Positions 8,642 through 17,184 are shown, counted from the first letter of the stretch. The stretch: 64,000 bases of DNA from Roseitalea porphyridii (GCF_004331955.1 NZ_CP036532.1:930001-994000), one strand, 5' to 3'. The notes: generated by a model from the letters alone, not told the origin. Numbers and translations are program-made.

Positions 8642-9127
8642 ATGGAGATACGCCAGGCGACCGATGCCGATCTGCCGTCACTTGCCAAGGTGATGGACGA
8701 GGAGAACATCCACTATGAGGGCTCGAATGCTCTGCCGGTCGATCGTGTGCTGCCCAAACTCGAGCGTTGGTTCTCGGCCAACAACGATACGCGGGTCCTC
8801 GTGGCCGTCGATGGCGAGAGTGTATTGGGCTTTGCAACGCTCGTGCCTCTTTTCCCGGCGGGCAATCTCAATGTGTCCATGTTCATCAAGGACCTTTACG
8901 TCGCCGCCGATGCACGTGGTCGCGGCATTGGTGAAGCGCTCATGCGACGGAGTGCAGCCGAGGCGCGCCGGCTTGGTGCGACACGGCTCGAACTGACGGT
9001 TGACGGTGACAATTCCCGTGCCAAGGCGCTTTACGAAAGGCTCGGCGGTTCTGATACGCACAAGAGCTACCTGCGCTGGGAAGGCGGCGCGATGGCCATG
9101 CTTGCTGGGGAGATTGAGAATGCTTGA
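8642..9127 (+). CDS. GNAT family N-acetyltransferase
   Basis: 161 residues with the GNAT fold: N-terminal IRQATDADLPSL, then the acetyl-CoA-binding segment DLYVAADARGRGIGEAL (about 83-99) containing the R-G-x-G-x-G/A pyrophosphate loop, and the C-terminal ALYERLGG. It starts 3 bp after the fdsB stop and overlaps the LysE gene by 8 bp, so it is co-transcribed with the formate dehydrogenase genes. The substrate is unknown; the adjacent amino-acid exporter hints at a small amine or amino acid. Confidence 0.85.
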   Translation: MEIRQATDADLPSLAKVMDEENIHYEGSNALPVDRVLPKLERWFSANNDTRVLVAVDGESVLGFATLVPLFPAGNLNVSMFIKDLYVAADARGRGIGEALMRRSAAEARRLGATRLELTVDGDNSRAKALYERLGGSDTHKSYLRWEGGAMAMLAGEIENA

Positions 9128-9758
9128 AGCCTATCTGATCACGCTGACCGGGGTCGTTCTGGCGCAGGCCGCGCCCGGACCCAATCTTCTGGCCGTCGCG
9201 AGCGCCGGACTGGGGCAGGGACGCAAGGCGGCGCTGATGACCGTCATGGGCGTTTCGACCGGCATGATGATCTGGGCCGTCGCGGTGGCGTTCGGTCTTG
9301 CCGCGGTGCTTGCGATCTATCCGAAGCTGCTGACCGCGATGAAGATCGCCGGTGGCGCCTATCTGCTCTGGCTCGCCCTGCGCGCGCTTCTGTCGGCCCG
9401 GCGCGGCGGCCAGGCGAGCATCCGCGCGCACGGCGCGGCCCTGTCGGCGGGCGCCGCGTGGCGACGCGGACTTCTGGTGGTATTGACCAACCCCAAGGCC
9501 GCATTGATGTGGACGGCGGTGGGCACGTTCCTGTTCGGCTCGGGCCTTGCGGCCTGGCAGGTGGTCGTCTTCGGCCCGCTCGCCGCCCTGTCGGCGATGG
9601 CCGTCTATGGAAGCTATGCGTTCCTGTTCTCGTCGGGCTTCGCCGGACGCGCCTATCAGCGTTTCGCCCGCTGGATCGAGGCCGCGTTCGGGCTGGCGTT
9701 CGGCGCCCTCGGCGGACGCCTGCTGCTTGATGGCGTAAGGGAGATGCGTGCGCCATGA
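9120..9758 (+). CDS. LysE/RhtB family amino-acid (or amine) exporter
   Basis: 212-residue inner-membrane protein of the LysE/RhtB family. The first helix carries the family signature APGPNLLAV (about 18-26), followed by GVSTGMMIWAV and several hydrophobic spans. The ATG at 9120 overlaps the end of the GNAT gene, and its TGA overlaps the next ATG (ATGA), which indicates translational coupling. Family members export amino acids, homoserine or related compounds. Why an exporter sits between two formate dehydrogenase subunit genes is unclear. Confidence 0.88.
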   Translation: MLEAYLITLTGVVLAQAAPGPNLLAVASAGLGQGRKAALMTVMGVSTGMMIWAVAVAFGLAAVLAIYPKLLTAMKIAGGAYLLWLALRALLSARRGGQASIRAHGAALSAGAAWRRGLLVVLTNPKAALMWTAVGTFLFGSGLAAWQVVVFGPLAALSAMAVYGSYAFLFSSGFAGRAYQRFARWIEAAFGLAFGALGGRLLLDGVREMRAP

Positions 9759-10117
9759 ACTCTGCTGCCACGAACGCCGACCCCTACGAGCGCATCTTCG
9801 CGCTGAACAACGCGATACGCTATGTGGCCATCTATCGGGCCGGGAAGCTGCAAAGCCGGCAAAGGGAAGGCCTTGCCGGAGCATCTTCCGGTGAGAGCGA
9901 CCGCTACGAGGAACTGCTCGTCAATCCGACACTCCTGACGCTTGCCCGTCAACGCGGCAACATCGACTGCGGCGGCGCCGAATTCGTTATCGTCGGTTAT
10001 GGCAATTTTCTCCAGCTCGTGGTCGCTTTGCCCGACGGACACGTTTCGGTCTGCTTCGACCGCGCCGCCGACCCGCTGGACCATGTCGAGGCGATCAGGA
10101 AGGCCTTTGCACCATGA
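9755..10117 (+). CDS. conserved small protein of unknown function between fds genes
   Basis: 120 residues, no signal peptide or membrane span. The pattern (IRYVAIYRAGKLQS at 22-35, YEELLVNPTLLTLA near 57-70, EFVIVGYGNFLQLVVALPDG near 83-102) alternates strands and one helix and weakly resembles roadblock/LC7-like small proteins. That is only an impression. It is coupled to both neighbours through ATGA overlaps (9755-9758 and 10114-10117), so it is made with FdsA. A role in assembly or regulation of the formate dehydrogenase is inference from position alone. Confidence 0.75.
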   Translation: MNSAATNADPYERIFALNNAIRYVAIYRAGKLQSRQREGLAGASSGESDRYEELLVNPTLLTLARQRGNIDCGGAEFVIVGYGNFLQLVVALPDGHVSVCFDRAADPLDHVEAIRKAFAP

Positions 10118-13071
10118 GCAAGACCGTTTCGTTCACGCTCGACGGCAGGACCGTCACCGCCGAACCGGGCGAGACGATCTGGACGGTCGCCAGGCGCGAA
10201 GGCACGCGCATCCCGCATCTGTGCCATCTCGACAAGCCCGGCTACCGGCCCGACGGCAATTGCCGCGCCTGCATGGTCGAGATCGAGGGCGAGCGCACGC
10301 TGGCAGCCTCCTGCATCCGCAAGCCCGCCGAAGGCATGAGCGTGCGCACCGACACCGACCGCGCCGATAGGGCGCGCCGCATGGTGTTCGAAATGCTTGC
10401 CGCCGACATGCCCGCCCGCGCCGAAAGTCCGGACGATCAATCGGCTTTCTGGCAATGGGCCGAGACGATGGGCATTGGCGGGTCGGAGCGATTGCCGTCG
10501 AAGTTCGGTCAGACGACCCCTCACCCTTACCCTCTCCCCGCGTGCGGGGAGAGGGAGGCCTCGGCATCGGGGCTCGCGTCCCCTTCTCCCCGCACGCGGG
10601 GAGAGGGTACGGGTGAGGGGCAAACTCCCCGCGTGAGGGGAGACGGTGAGGGGCAAATGGCCGAAGGCTTGGGCGAGGTCGGGCACGCCCCCCTCCACGA
10701 CCTCACCAACCCGGCGATCGCGGTCAATCTCGACAGCTGCATCGCCTGCGGGCTGTGCGTGCGGGCCTGCCGCGAGGTGCAGGTCAACGACGTGATCGGC
10801 ATGGGCGAGCGCGGCCATCACGCGGTCCCGGTCTTCGACATCCACGATCCGATGGGGCTTTCGACCTGCGTGACCTGCGGTGAGTGCGTGCAGGCGTGCC
10901 CGACCGGCGCGCTCTACGAGAAGACGCTGATGGACGAGGCCGGCCGCACCCGCGCCATCCACGAGTTCGACGGGACGGTCGATTCCGTCTGCCCGTTCTG
11001 CGGCGTCGGCTGCCAGACCACGATCAACGTCAAGGACGGCCGCATCGTCCAGGTCGACGGCCGCGACGGCCCCGCCAACGAGAACCGGCTCTGCGTCAAG
11101 GGCCGGTTCGGCTATGATTACGTGATGAGCCCCGAGCGGCTGACCAAACCGCTGATCCGCCGCGATGACGCGCCCAAGGCCGGCGACATCGACATGCGCT
11201 TCATGAAGGTGACCGACATCTTCCGCGAGGCGTCATGGGAGGAGGCGCTGGAACGCGCCGCATCCGGCATTGCGAAGATCCGCGACGAACGCGGCGGCGG
11301 CGCGCTCGCCGGCTTCGGCTCGGCCAAGGGCTCCAATGAAGAGGCCTACCTGTTCCAGAAGCTGATCCGGCAGGGTTTCGGCACCAACAATGTCGACCAT
11401 TGCACCCGGCTGTGCCACGCATCGTCGGTGGCGGCGCTTCTGGAAGGGGTCGGCTCGGGAGCGGTCTCGGCGCCGTTCACCGACGCGCTCAAGGCCGACT
11501 GCATCGTCGTCATCGGCGCGCGTCCGGCGACCAACCATCCGGTCGCGGCGACCTATTTCAAGCAGGCCGCAAAGGACGGCAAGAAGCTGATCGTCATCGA
11601 TCCGCGCCGGCAGGAGCTGATGCGCCATGCCTCCCATCCGGTCCAGTTCACGCCCGGTTCCGATGTGGCGCTGCTCAACGCGGTCCTGCATGTGATCGTC
11701 GACGAGAAACTCTATGACGAGCAGTACATCCAGGCCCATGTCGACGGGTTCGACGCGCTGCGCGAAAAGGTCAGGGACTTCTCGCCCGAGGCGATGGCCG
11801 AAGTCTGCGGCGTGTCCGCCGAGACGATCCGCGACGTCGCGCGCACCTATGCCACTGCCGAGCGCTCGATCATCTTCTGGGGCATGGGCATCTCCCAGCA
11901 CACGCACGGCACCGACAATTCGCGCGGCCTGATCGCCTTGTCGCTGATCACCGGCCATGTCGGCCGCCCCGGCACCGGCCTTCATCCGCTGCGAGGGCAG
12001 AACAACGTGCAGGGCGCCTCCGATGCCGGTCTGATCCCGATGATGTATCCGGACTACCGGCTCGTCGAGAACGCCGACGTGCGCGCCTCGATGGAGGATT
12101 TCTGGGGCAGGTCGCTCGATCCGAAGCGCGGCCTCACGGTGGTCGAGATCATGGACGCGATCCATGCCGGGGACATCAGCGGCATGTACATCATGGGCGA
12201 AAACCCGGCCATGTCCGACCCCGACCAGCACCACGCCCGTGCGGCGCTTGCAAAACTCGATCATCTGGTCGTGCAGGACATCTTCCTGACCGAGACCTGC
12301 TGGCATGCCGATGTGGTCCTGCCGGCCTCGGCGCAGGCGGAAAAATGGGGCACCTACACCAACACCAACCGACAGGTGCAGATCGGCCGTCCGGCGCTCG
12401 ACCCGCCCGGCGAGGCGCGCCAGGACTGGGAATTGATCGTGGAACTTGCCAACCGGATCGGCCTTGACTGGCAATATGACGGTGTCGGCGCGGTCTACAC
12501 CGAAATGGCTTCGGTGATGCCGTCGCTGAAGCACATCTCCTGGGAGCGTCTGCTCGCCGAGGATTCGGTCACCTATCCGGTCTCCGAGCCCGGCGGCTTC
12601 GGCAACGAGGTGATCTTCACGGACGGCTTCCCGACCGCCGACGGACGCGGCCGGCTGGTGCCCGCCGATCTGCGCCCGCCCGACGAGGTGCCCGACGAGG
12701 ACTATCCGCTGGTGCTGACCACCGGCCGGTTGCTCGAACACTGGCACACCGGCGCGATGACCCGCCGCGCCACCGTGCTCGACGACATCGAGCCCGAGGG
12801 CATCGCCGCCATGAACCCGCGCGAGATCGGCCGGCACGGTTTCAAGCCGGGCCAGATGATCGCCGTCGAGACCCGGCGCGGCACGATCCAGGCCGTGCTG
12901 CGCGCCGATCGCGAGGTGGCCGACGGCATGATCTTCATGCCGTTCTGCTTCAACGAGAGCCCGGCGAACGTGCTGACCAACCCGCAGCTCGACCCGTTCG
13001 GCAAGATCCCCGAGTTCAAATATTGCGCCGCGCGCGTCAGCCGCGTCGCACAGGCCGAGGCGGCCGAATAG
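10114..13071 (+). CDS. fdsA: NAD-dependent formate dehydrogenase alpha (molybdenum/tungsten) subunit with in-frame repeat insertion
   Basis: 985 residues. In order: a 2Fe-2S ferredoxin domain (C37, C49, C52, C67); an inserted low-complexity stretch (about 135-194); two 4Fe-4S sites (CIACGLCVRAC from C209, CVTCGECVQAC from about C252); the molybdopterin oxidoreductase 4Fe-4S site CPFCGVGC (from C293); and RLCHASSV, where Cys434 matches the metal ligand (selenocysteine in E. coli FdhF, here coded TGC). It oxidises formate to CO2 in the cytoplasm and feeds FdsB. Without the insertion the length would be about 925, the family norm. No fdsD or fdhD (fdsC) follows, so these accessory factors must be elsewhere. 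Confidence 0.95.
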   Translation: MSKTVSFTLDGRTVTAEPGETIWTVARREGTRIPHLCHLDKPGYRPDGNCRACMVEIEGERTLAASCIRKPAEGMSVRTDTDRADRARRMVFEMLAADMPARAESPDDQSAFWQWAETMGIGGSERLPSKFGQTTPHPYPLPACGEREASASGLASPSPRTRGEGTGEGQTPRVRGDGEGQMAEGLGEVGHAPLHDLTNPAIAVNLDSCIACGLCVRACREVQVNDVIGMGERGHHAVPVFDIHDPMGLSTCVTCGECVQACPTGALYEKTLMDEAGRTRAIHEFDGTVDSVCPFCGVGCQTTINVKDGRIVQVDGRDGPANENRLCVKGRFGYDYVMSPERLTKPLIRRDDAPKAGDIDMRFMKVTDIFREASWEEALERAASGIAKIRDERGGGALAGFGSAKGSNEEAYLFQKLIRQGFGTNNVDHCTRLCHASSVAALLEGVGSGAVSAPFTDALKADCIVVIGARPATNHPVAATYFKQAAKDGKKLIVIDPRRQELMRHASHPVQFTPGSDVALLNAVLHVIVDEKLYDEQYIQAHVDGFDALREKVRDFSPEAMAEVCGVSAETIRDVARTYATAERSIIFWGMGISQHTHGTDNSRGLIALSLITGHVGRPGTGLHPLRGQNNVQGASDAGLIPMMYPDYRLVENADVRASMEDFWGRSLDPKRGLTVVEIMDAIHAGDISGMYIMGENPAMSDPDQHHARAALAKLDHLVVQDIFLTETCWHADVVLPASAQAEKWGTYTNTNRQVQIGRPALDPPGEARQDWELIVELANRIGLDWQYDGVGAVYTEMASVMPSLKHISWERLLAEDSVTYPVSEPGGFGNEVIFTDGFPTADGRGRLVPADLRPPDEVPDEDYPLVLTTGRLLEHWHTGAMTRRATVLDDIEPEGIAAMNPREIGRHGFKPGQMIAVETRRGTIQAVLRADREVADGMIFMPFCFNESPANVLTNPQLDPFGKIPEFKYCAARVSRVAQAEAAE
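10517..10657 (+). repeat. palindromic repeat element inserted in frame in fdsA
   Basis: Outer arms CCCCTCACCC (10517-10526) and GGGTGAGGGG (10611-10620) are perfect inverted repeats. Inside are two smaller palindromes, CCCTCTCCCCGC / GCGGGGAGAGGG (10530-10555) and a CTCCCCGC-AC-GCGGGGAG unit near 10586-10603. A further partial copy (CTCCCCGCGTGAGGGGAG) follows at about 10626-10643. The segment stays open and codes Pro/Arg/Gly-rich sequence between the 2Fe-2S domain and the first 4Fe-4S domain. This CTCTCCCCGC palindrome type is familiar from intergenic repeats of rhizobia. Confidence 0.85.
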
Positions 13072-13086
13072 GCCGGCCGCCTTTGT
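13059..13086 (+). terminator. terminator overlapping the fdsA stop
   Basis: Stem GGCGGCC (13059-13065) / GGCCGCC (13075-13081) with a 9-base loop that contains the fdsA TAG, followed by TTTGT. It would end the fds operon before the next promoter. Confidence 0.5.
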
Positions 13087-13121
13087 CGCCGCCACGGAAA
13101 AGATAAACGGCGCCCGCAAGT

Positions 13122-13149
13122 TTGACTTGGGGCGGGCCCGCCTTATGAT
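13122..13149 (+). promoter_or_regulatory. near-consensus sigma-70 promoter for the solute-binding protein gene
   Basis: TTGACT (13122-13127), 16-bp spacer, TATGAT (13144-13149): five of six matches in each box. Predicted transcription start is near 13156, leaving a leader of about 137 bases that begins with a perfect GGAAGG-CGATGT-CCTTCC hairpin (13166-13183). Confidence 0.65.
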
Positions 13150-13292
13150 CCTCTTTGTCAGGGTCGGAAGGCGATGTCCTTCCATAGAGCCCGCAATGAC
13201 ACCCGCTTGAAGAGCGTCCGGCGGAAGAACGGGGCGCGCAGATCAATCCGAAAACCGAACCCATCCGATTGCCCCGAAGGAGCAATGCATCC

Positions 13293-14948
13293 ATGCGCGT
13301 ACCCGCAAGAACGCACACCGAATACATCCATCCGGCCGCCCGTAACGCCGCCGACGAGGCGCGCGCCGGAACGCTGTCGCGCCGCGAATTCTTTGCCCGC
13401 GCGACCTCGCTCGGTGTCGGCGTCGCCGCCGCCTATGCGATGATCGGACTGCCGGCGCCCAAGGCCCGCGCGGCGACGCCGCAGCAGGGCGGGACGCTGC
13501 GCATCCAGTCCGAGGTGCGCCCGCTCAAGGACCCGCGCACCTATGACTGGCCGCAAATGTCGAATTACACGCGCGGATGGCTCGAATATCTGGTCGAGTA
13601 CAACCGCGACGGCACGATCCGGCCGATGCTGCTGGAGGACTGGTCGGTCAGCGACGACGCGACCGAATATGTGCTCAATCTGCGCCGCGGCGTGAAATGG
13701 AACAATGGCGACGATTTCGTCGCCGAGGATGTCGCCTTCAACATCGAGCGCTGGTGCGAGCGCGAAGTCGAGGGCAATTCGATGGCCGCCCGGCTCGATG
13801 CGCTGATCGACCCCGACACGGGGACCGCGCGCGAGGGCGCCATCGAGGTGGTCGACGATCACACGGTGCGGCTCAACCTGCCGCGCCCGGACATCACGCT
13901 GATCGCCGGCATGTCCGACTATCCGGCGCAGATCGTTCCGCGCGGCTTCGGCGGCGATCCGCTTGCCGATCCGGTCGGCACCGGCCCCTATCTGCCCGGC
14001 GAATATGCGGTCGGCGATCGCGGCGAACTGGTGAAGAACGAGGACCATGAATGGTGGGGCGAGGGCGCCTTCCTCGACCGCATCGTCTATGTCGATTACG
14101 GCACCGAGCAGGCCGCCGTCGTTTCCGCCGTCGAGTCCGACGAGGTCGACATGGTCTACGAATCGATCGGCGATTTCGTCGCCATCATGGACCAGTTCGG
14201 CTGGGCCAAGTCCGAAGCGGTGACCGCGAACACGCTGGTCGTGCGGCCGAACCAGCAGGCCGAGGTTGACGGCGCGACGCCCTATGCCGATGCCCGCGTG
14301 CGCCGCGCGCTGGCCCTGGCCGTCGACAATCAGGTCTGTCTGCAGCTTGGTTATGCCGGGCTCGGCACGGTGGCCGAGAACCATCATGTCTGCCCGATTC
14401 ATCCCGAATACGCCGATATCGGTCCGGCCGAGTTCGACCCCGAAGCGGCGATGGCGCTGATGGAGGAGGCCGGCATGGCCGACTTCGAGCACGATCTGAT
14501 CTCGATCGACGATTCATGGCGCAAGCCGACGGCCGACGCGGTGGCGGCGCAGCTGCGCGATGCCGGCATCAAGGTCAAACGCACGGTGCTGCCCGGTTCG
14601 ACCTTCTGGAACGACTGGACCAAATATCCCTACAGCGTGACCGACTGGGCCCAGCGCCCGCTCGGCGTGCAGGTCCTGTCGCTCGCCTATCGCACCGGTG
14701 AGGCGTGGAACGAATCGGGCTTTGCCAACGACGAGTTCGACCGGCTTCTGAACGAAGCGATGGCCGTGCCCGACCCGGACGAACGGCGCGATCTGATGGC
14801 GCAGATCCAGACGATCCTGCGTGAGGAAGGCGTGGTCATCCAGCCCTACTGGCGGTCGACCTACCGGCACGCCAAGCCCGACGTGATCGGTGCCGAACAG
14901 CATCCGACCTTCGAGATCCATGTCTACAAGCTGGCCTGGGCCGCCTGA
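13293..14948 (+). CDS. ABC transporter substrate-binding protein, peptide/nickel family 5, Tat-exported
   Basis: 551 residues. The N-terminus holds a twin-arginine signal ([10 protein letters not shown]) followed by a hydrophobic stretch and an ARA cleavage-like site, so it should leave the cytoplasm folded, through Tat. The body is SBP_bac_5: GGTLRI at the start of the mature protein, [25 protein letters not shown], and the VGTGPY motif. ATG at 13293 has AAGGAG 10 bases upstream; an ATG at 13285 is out of frame. Its family binds oligopeptides, opines or other large polar ligands. No permease or ATPase gene is near, so the partner transporter is encoded elsewhere or the protein is an orphan sensor/binder. 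Confidence 0.9.
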   Translation: MRVPARTHTEYIHPAARNAADEARAGTLSRREFFARATSLGVGVAAAYAMIGLPAPKARAATPQQGGTLRIQSEVRPLKDPRTYDWPQMSNYTRGWLEYLVEYNRDGTIRPMLLEDWSVSDDATEYVLNLRRGVKWNNGDDFVAEDVAFNIERWCEREVEGNSMAARLDALIDPDTGTAREGAIEVVDDHTVRLNLPRPDITLIAGMSDYPAQIVPRGFGGDPLADPVGTGPYLPGEYAVGDRGELVKNEDHEWWGEGAFLDRIVYVDYGTEQAAVVSAVESDEVDMVYESIGDFVAIMDQFGWAKSEAVTANTLVVRPNQQAEVDGATPYADARVRRALALAVDNQVCLQLGYAGLGTVAENHHVCPIHPEYADIGPAEFDPEAAMALMEEAGMADFEHDLISIDDSWRKPTADAVAAQLRDAGIKVKRTVLPGSTFWNDWTKYPYSVTDWAQRPLGVQVLSLAYRTGEAWNESGFANDEFDRLLNEAMAVPDPDERRDLMAQIQTILREEGVVIQPYWRSTYRHAKPDVIGAEQHPTFEIHVYKLAWAA

Positions 14949-14968
14949 CGCGTCCGCAAACGATGACG

Positions 14969-14997
14969 GGCCGGCGCCGCCAAGCGCCGGCCTGTTT
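14969..14997 (+). terminator. terminator after the solute-binding protein gene
   Basis: Perfect 9-bp stem GGCCGGCGC (14969-14977) / GCGCCGGCC (14984-14992), loop CGCCAA, followed by TGTTT. It lies between two convergent genes and could also act on the epimerase transcript. Confidence 0.75.
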
Positions 14998-15003
14998 GGT
15001 CCG

Positions 15004-16032
15004 TCAAAGGCCGTTGTGCGCGATCACGCTTTTCGCCGCATCCACCGCCGCCTGATCGACCGGGCGAAATTCGATGCCGAGTTCCCGCCGTGCCCGCTCG
15101 CCGGAGACCTTTTTGCGGACATCGAGAAGCGGCACGATTGTTTTGATCTCCTTGTCGAACATCCCGAGCATCCGGATGACGAAGTTCGGAGCGCGGCGCG
15201 TCGTGATCTTTCGCTCCGGCAGACCGGCATCGATCGCCCGGGCCATGTCGGGGAACCACATGAAGCCGGCCGCGCCGATGAAGCGCTTGCCTGCCGATTC
15301 GGGCACCGAGAGCGCCTTGACGTGCATGTCGGCGATGTCGCGGACGTCGACGCAGGTGAAGCCGAAGTTCGGCAGCATCGGGTCCTTCGACCGCACGATC
15401 CGCTCGATCACCTGCAGCGACGTGCCGTAGTTGGCATCAAGCGCCGGGCCGATCACGAAGCCGGGATTGATGACCGTCAGCGCTATCTCCGGCGCCTCGC
15501 CTTCGACGAAATCCCATGCCGCCTTCTCGGCGAGCGTCTTCGACTTGCCGTAGGCGTTGATCTGCGGATCGTCGACGTCGCTCCAGTCATCCTCCGTGAA
15601 GACGTCGCCCGAGGCTGGCCTGCTCTTCTCGGCGACCGCGACGACCGACGAGGTGAGCACCACCCGGTCGACGCCGGCGGCCCTGGCGGCCTTGAGCGCG
15701 CGCAGCGTGCCGTCCACCGCCGGACCGATCACCTCGTCCTCGTTCTCGGGCTGGACCAGCGGGAACGGCGAGGCCGTGTGCAGCAGCGCGTCGGCGCCTT
15801 CCAGCGCTTCCGCCCATCCCTGGTCCTGCGTCAGGTCGAGTTCGGCAAAGCTCAGATGGCTGTCGGCGACAGCCGGATCATCGAGATGCGGCCGGACAGC
15901 CGCCCGCACCTCCTCGCCGCGTTTCGAAGAGCGTACCGTGCCGCGGACCTGGTATCCCTGCCGCAGCAGCGCCAGAACGATATGCTTGGCGATGAAGCCG
16001 GACGCGCCCGTCAGGACGATGAGTTGGGACAT
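15004..16032 (-). CDS. NAD(P)-dependent epimerase/dihydroflavonol-reductase-like oxidoreductase
   Basis: 342-residue extended SDR. The dinucleotide loop is TGASGFIAKHI (8-18), followed by a basic RSSKRG typical of NADP binding, LLHTASPF, TSSVVAV and the catalytic Y-x3-K in NAYGKSK. Closest types are dihydroflavonol-4-reductase-like and aldehyde reductases; the substrate is unknown. AAGGA lies 8 bases before the ATG. The upstream region has two matching palindromic operators (see that feature), so expression is probably tightly regulated by a dimeric repressor or activator not encoded in this window. Confidence 0.87.
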   Translation of the reverse strand: MSQLIVLTGASGFIAKHIVLALLRQGYQVRGTVRSSKRGEEVRAAVRPHLDDPAVADSHLSFAELDLTQDQGWAEALEGADALLHTASPFPLVQPENEDEVIGPAVDGTLRALKAARAAGVDRVVLTSSVVAVAEKSRPASGDVFTEDDWSDVDDPQINAYGKSKTLAEKAAWDFVEGEAPEIALTVINPGFVIGPALDANYGTSLQVIERIVRSKDPMLPNFGFTCVDVRDIADMHVKALSVPESAGKRFIGAAGFMWFPDMARAIDAGLPERKITTRRAPNFVIRMLGMFDKEIKTIVPLLDVRKKVSGERARRELGIEFRPVDQAAVDAAKSVIAHNGL

Positions 16033-16050
16033 GATTGGCGTCCTTTCGTG

Positions 16051-16093
16051 TTGACAATGTCAAGACAGCTAAGCGCGATGTTGACAATATCAA
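16051..16093. promoter_or_regulatory. double palindromic operator upstream of the epimerase gene
   Basis: TTGACAATGTCAA (16051-16063) and TTGACAATATCAA (16081-16093) are two copies of the same 13-bp palindrome, differing at one base, with centres 30 bp apart (about three helical turns, so on the same DNA face). The first copy ends 18 bp before the epimerase start codon, placing it over the likely transcription start. This arrangement is typical of cooperative binding by a dimeric regulator. Confidence 0.7.
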
Positions 16094-16149
16094 GATGTGC
16101 GACCGCATCCGTTTCGCCTGGCACGGCCATCCCGGCAATTCGGGGGTCT

Positions 16150-16482
16150 TCAGCGCGCGCAGCGCACGCAACGTTCGGCCATCGGATCGATGGCCAGGCG
16201 CTTGTCGGCGATCTCTTCGCCGCATTCTTCGCAATACCCGTACTCGCCCTCGGCGATGCGTCGTTCGGCCATGTCGATACGCACCAGATCGCGGCGGCGG
16301 GCACGCGCGGCCGCCTGCGCCATCGCCTGCTGCTGCATGGCGTCCATGCGTGACAGCCGGCCGACGGCGACCTGGTCGAGTTCGACCGGCGCGCCCGCTT
16401 CCTCGCCGAGCGCCAGGAAACGCTCGATTTCGGCGCGTGCTGCGGCAAGGCGCGTCTTGGCCTTTTCGATATCGGCTGTCAT
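16150..16482 (-). CDS. TraR/DksA-type zinc finger protein
   Basis: 110 residues. An N-terminal helical region with alternating charge (about 1-75) is followed by a four-cysteine zinc finger CEEC ... CVRC (from residue 84). DksA/TraR proteins bind in the RNA polymerase secondary channel and modulate initiation, often with ppGpp. The protein is shorter than E. coli DksA (151) and lacks the usual pair of acidic coiled-coil tip residues as far as can be judged, so it may be a non-canonical member. It is divergent from nnrU, 52 bp apart. Confidence 0.85.
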   Translation of the reverse strand: MTADIEKAKTRLAAARAEIERFLALGEEAGAPVELDQVAVGRLSRMDAMQQQAMAQAAARARRRDLVRIDMAERRIAEGEYGYCEECGEEIADKRLAIDPMAERCVRCAR

Positions 16483-16534
16483 AGGGGCAGGTTAGAAAGC
16501 GCCGGCGGGCGGCGCAAGGCAAGCGGGGAGCAAG

Positions 16535-17110
16535 ATGGTCTGGCTGATCCTGGGACTGGTGCTTTTTCTGGGCATTCACTCGGTGCGCATGGTGGCGCCC
16601 GGGTTTCGCGATCGTCTGATCGCCGAACGCGGCGAGAGCGCCTGGAAGGGCATCTACTCGGTGGTCGCGCTGATCGGCCTGGTGCTGCTGGTCTGGGGTT
16701 TCGGCCAGGCGCGGCAGGTCGCGCCGGTGCTTTGGGTGCCGCCAACCTTCATGGCGCACATCAACCTCTTGCTGATGCTGCCGGCGCTGATCCTGCTGGT
16801 CGCCTCGCAGCTCCCGGCCGGCTACATGAAGCGCGCGGTCAAGCATCCGATGATCCTGGCGGTGAAGATCTGGGCGTTCGGCCACCTTCTCGCCAATGGC
16901 GATCTGGCGTCCCTTCTTCTGTTCGGCGCGTTCCTGGCATGGGGCGTGTGGAACCGCATCGCGGTCAAGCGGCGCGGTGATCCGGTCTTTGGCGAACCGA
17001 AAGCGATGTATGACGGCATCGCCGCCGTCGTCGGCACCTTGATCTATCTGTGGCTGATCCTGCAGGGTCATCTGTGGCTGTTCGGCGTGCCGCCCATTGC
17101 GGTGGCCTGA
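16535..17110 (+). CDS. nnrU: NnrU family membrane protein
   Basis: 191-residue integral membrane protein with about five or six hydrophobic spans. The N-terminal LGIHSVRM and the later KHPMILAVKIWAFGHLLANGD are the recognisable NnrU/isoprenoid-cyclase-related signature. NnrU was named from nitric-oxide-related gene clusters in Rhodobacter; related proteins act in carotenoid metabolism. No denitrification gene is nearby, so the specific role here is open. GGGGAG precedes the ATG. A small hairpin (GGTGGC / GCCACC, 17101-17120) straddles the stop codon. Confidence 0.85.
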   Translation: MVWLILGLVLFLGIHSVRMVAPGFRDRLIAERGESAWKGIYSVVALIGLVLLVWGFGQARQVAPVLWVPPTFMAHINLLLMLPALILLVASQLPAGYMKRAVKHPMILAVKIWAFGHLLANGDLASLLLFGAFLAWGVWNRIAVKRRGDPVFGEPKAMYDGIAAVVGTLIYLWLILQGHLWLFGVPPIAVA

Positions 17111-17184
17111 GGTCGCCACCACTTACAATGCGCGCCGTTTGCAGCTAAAGCGGCGCTCACTTTCGACTGTTCCGGGTAGGCGTG

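Noticed and set aside
11413-11415. Selenocysteine in FdsA
   Set aside because: The metal-ligand position is coded TGC (cysteine), not TGA.
11233-13185. 650-codon minus-strand open frame opposite fdsA
   Set aside because: Composition (Asp/Ala/Gly/His-rich) and lack of motifs mark it as a mirror frame of fdsA.
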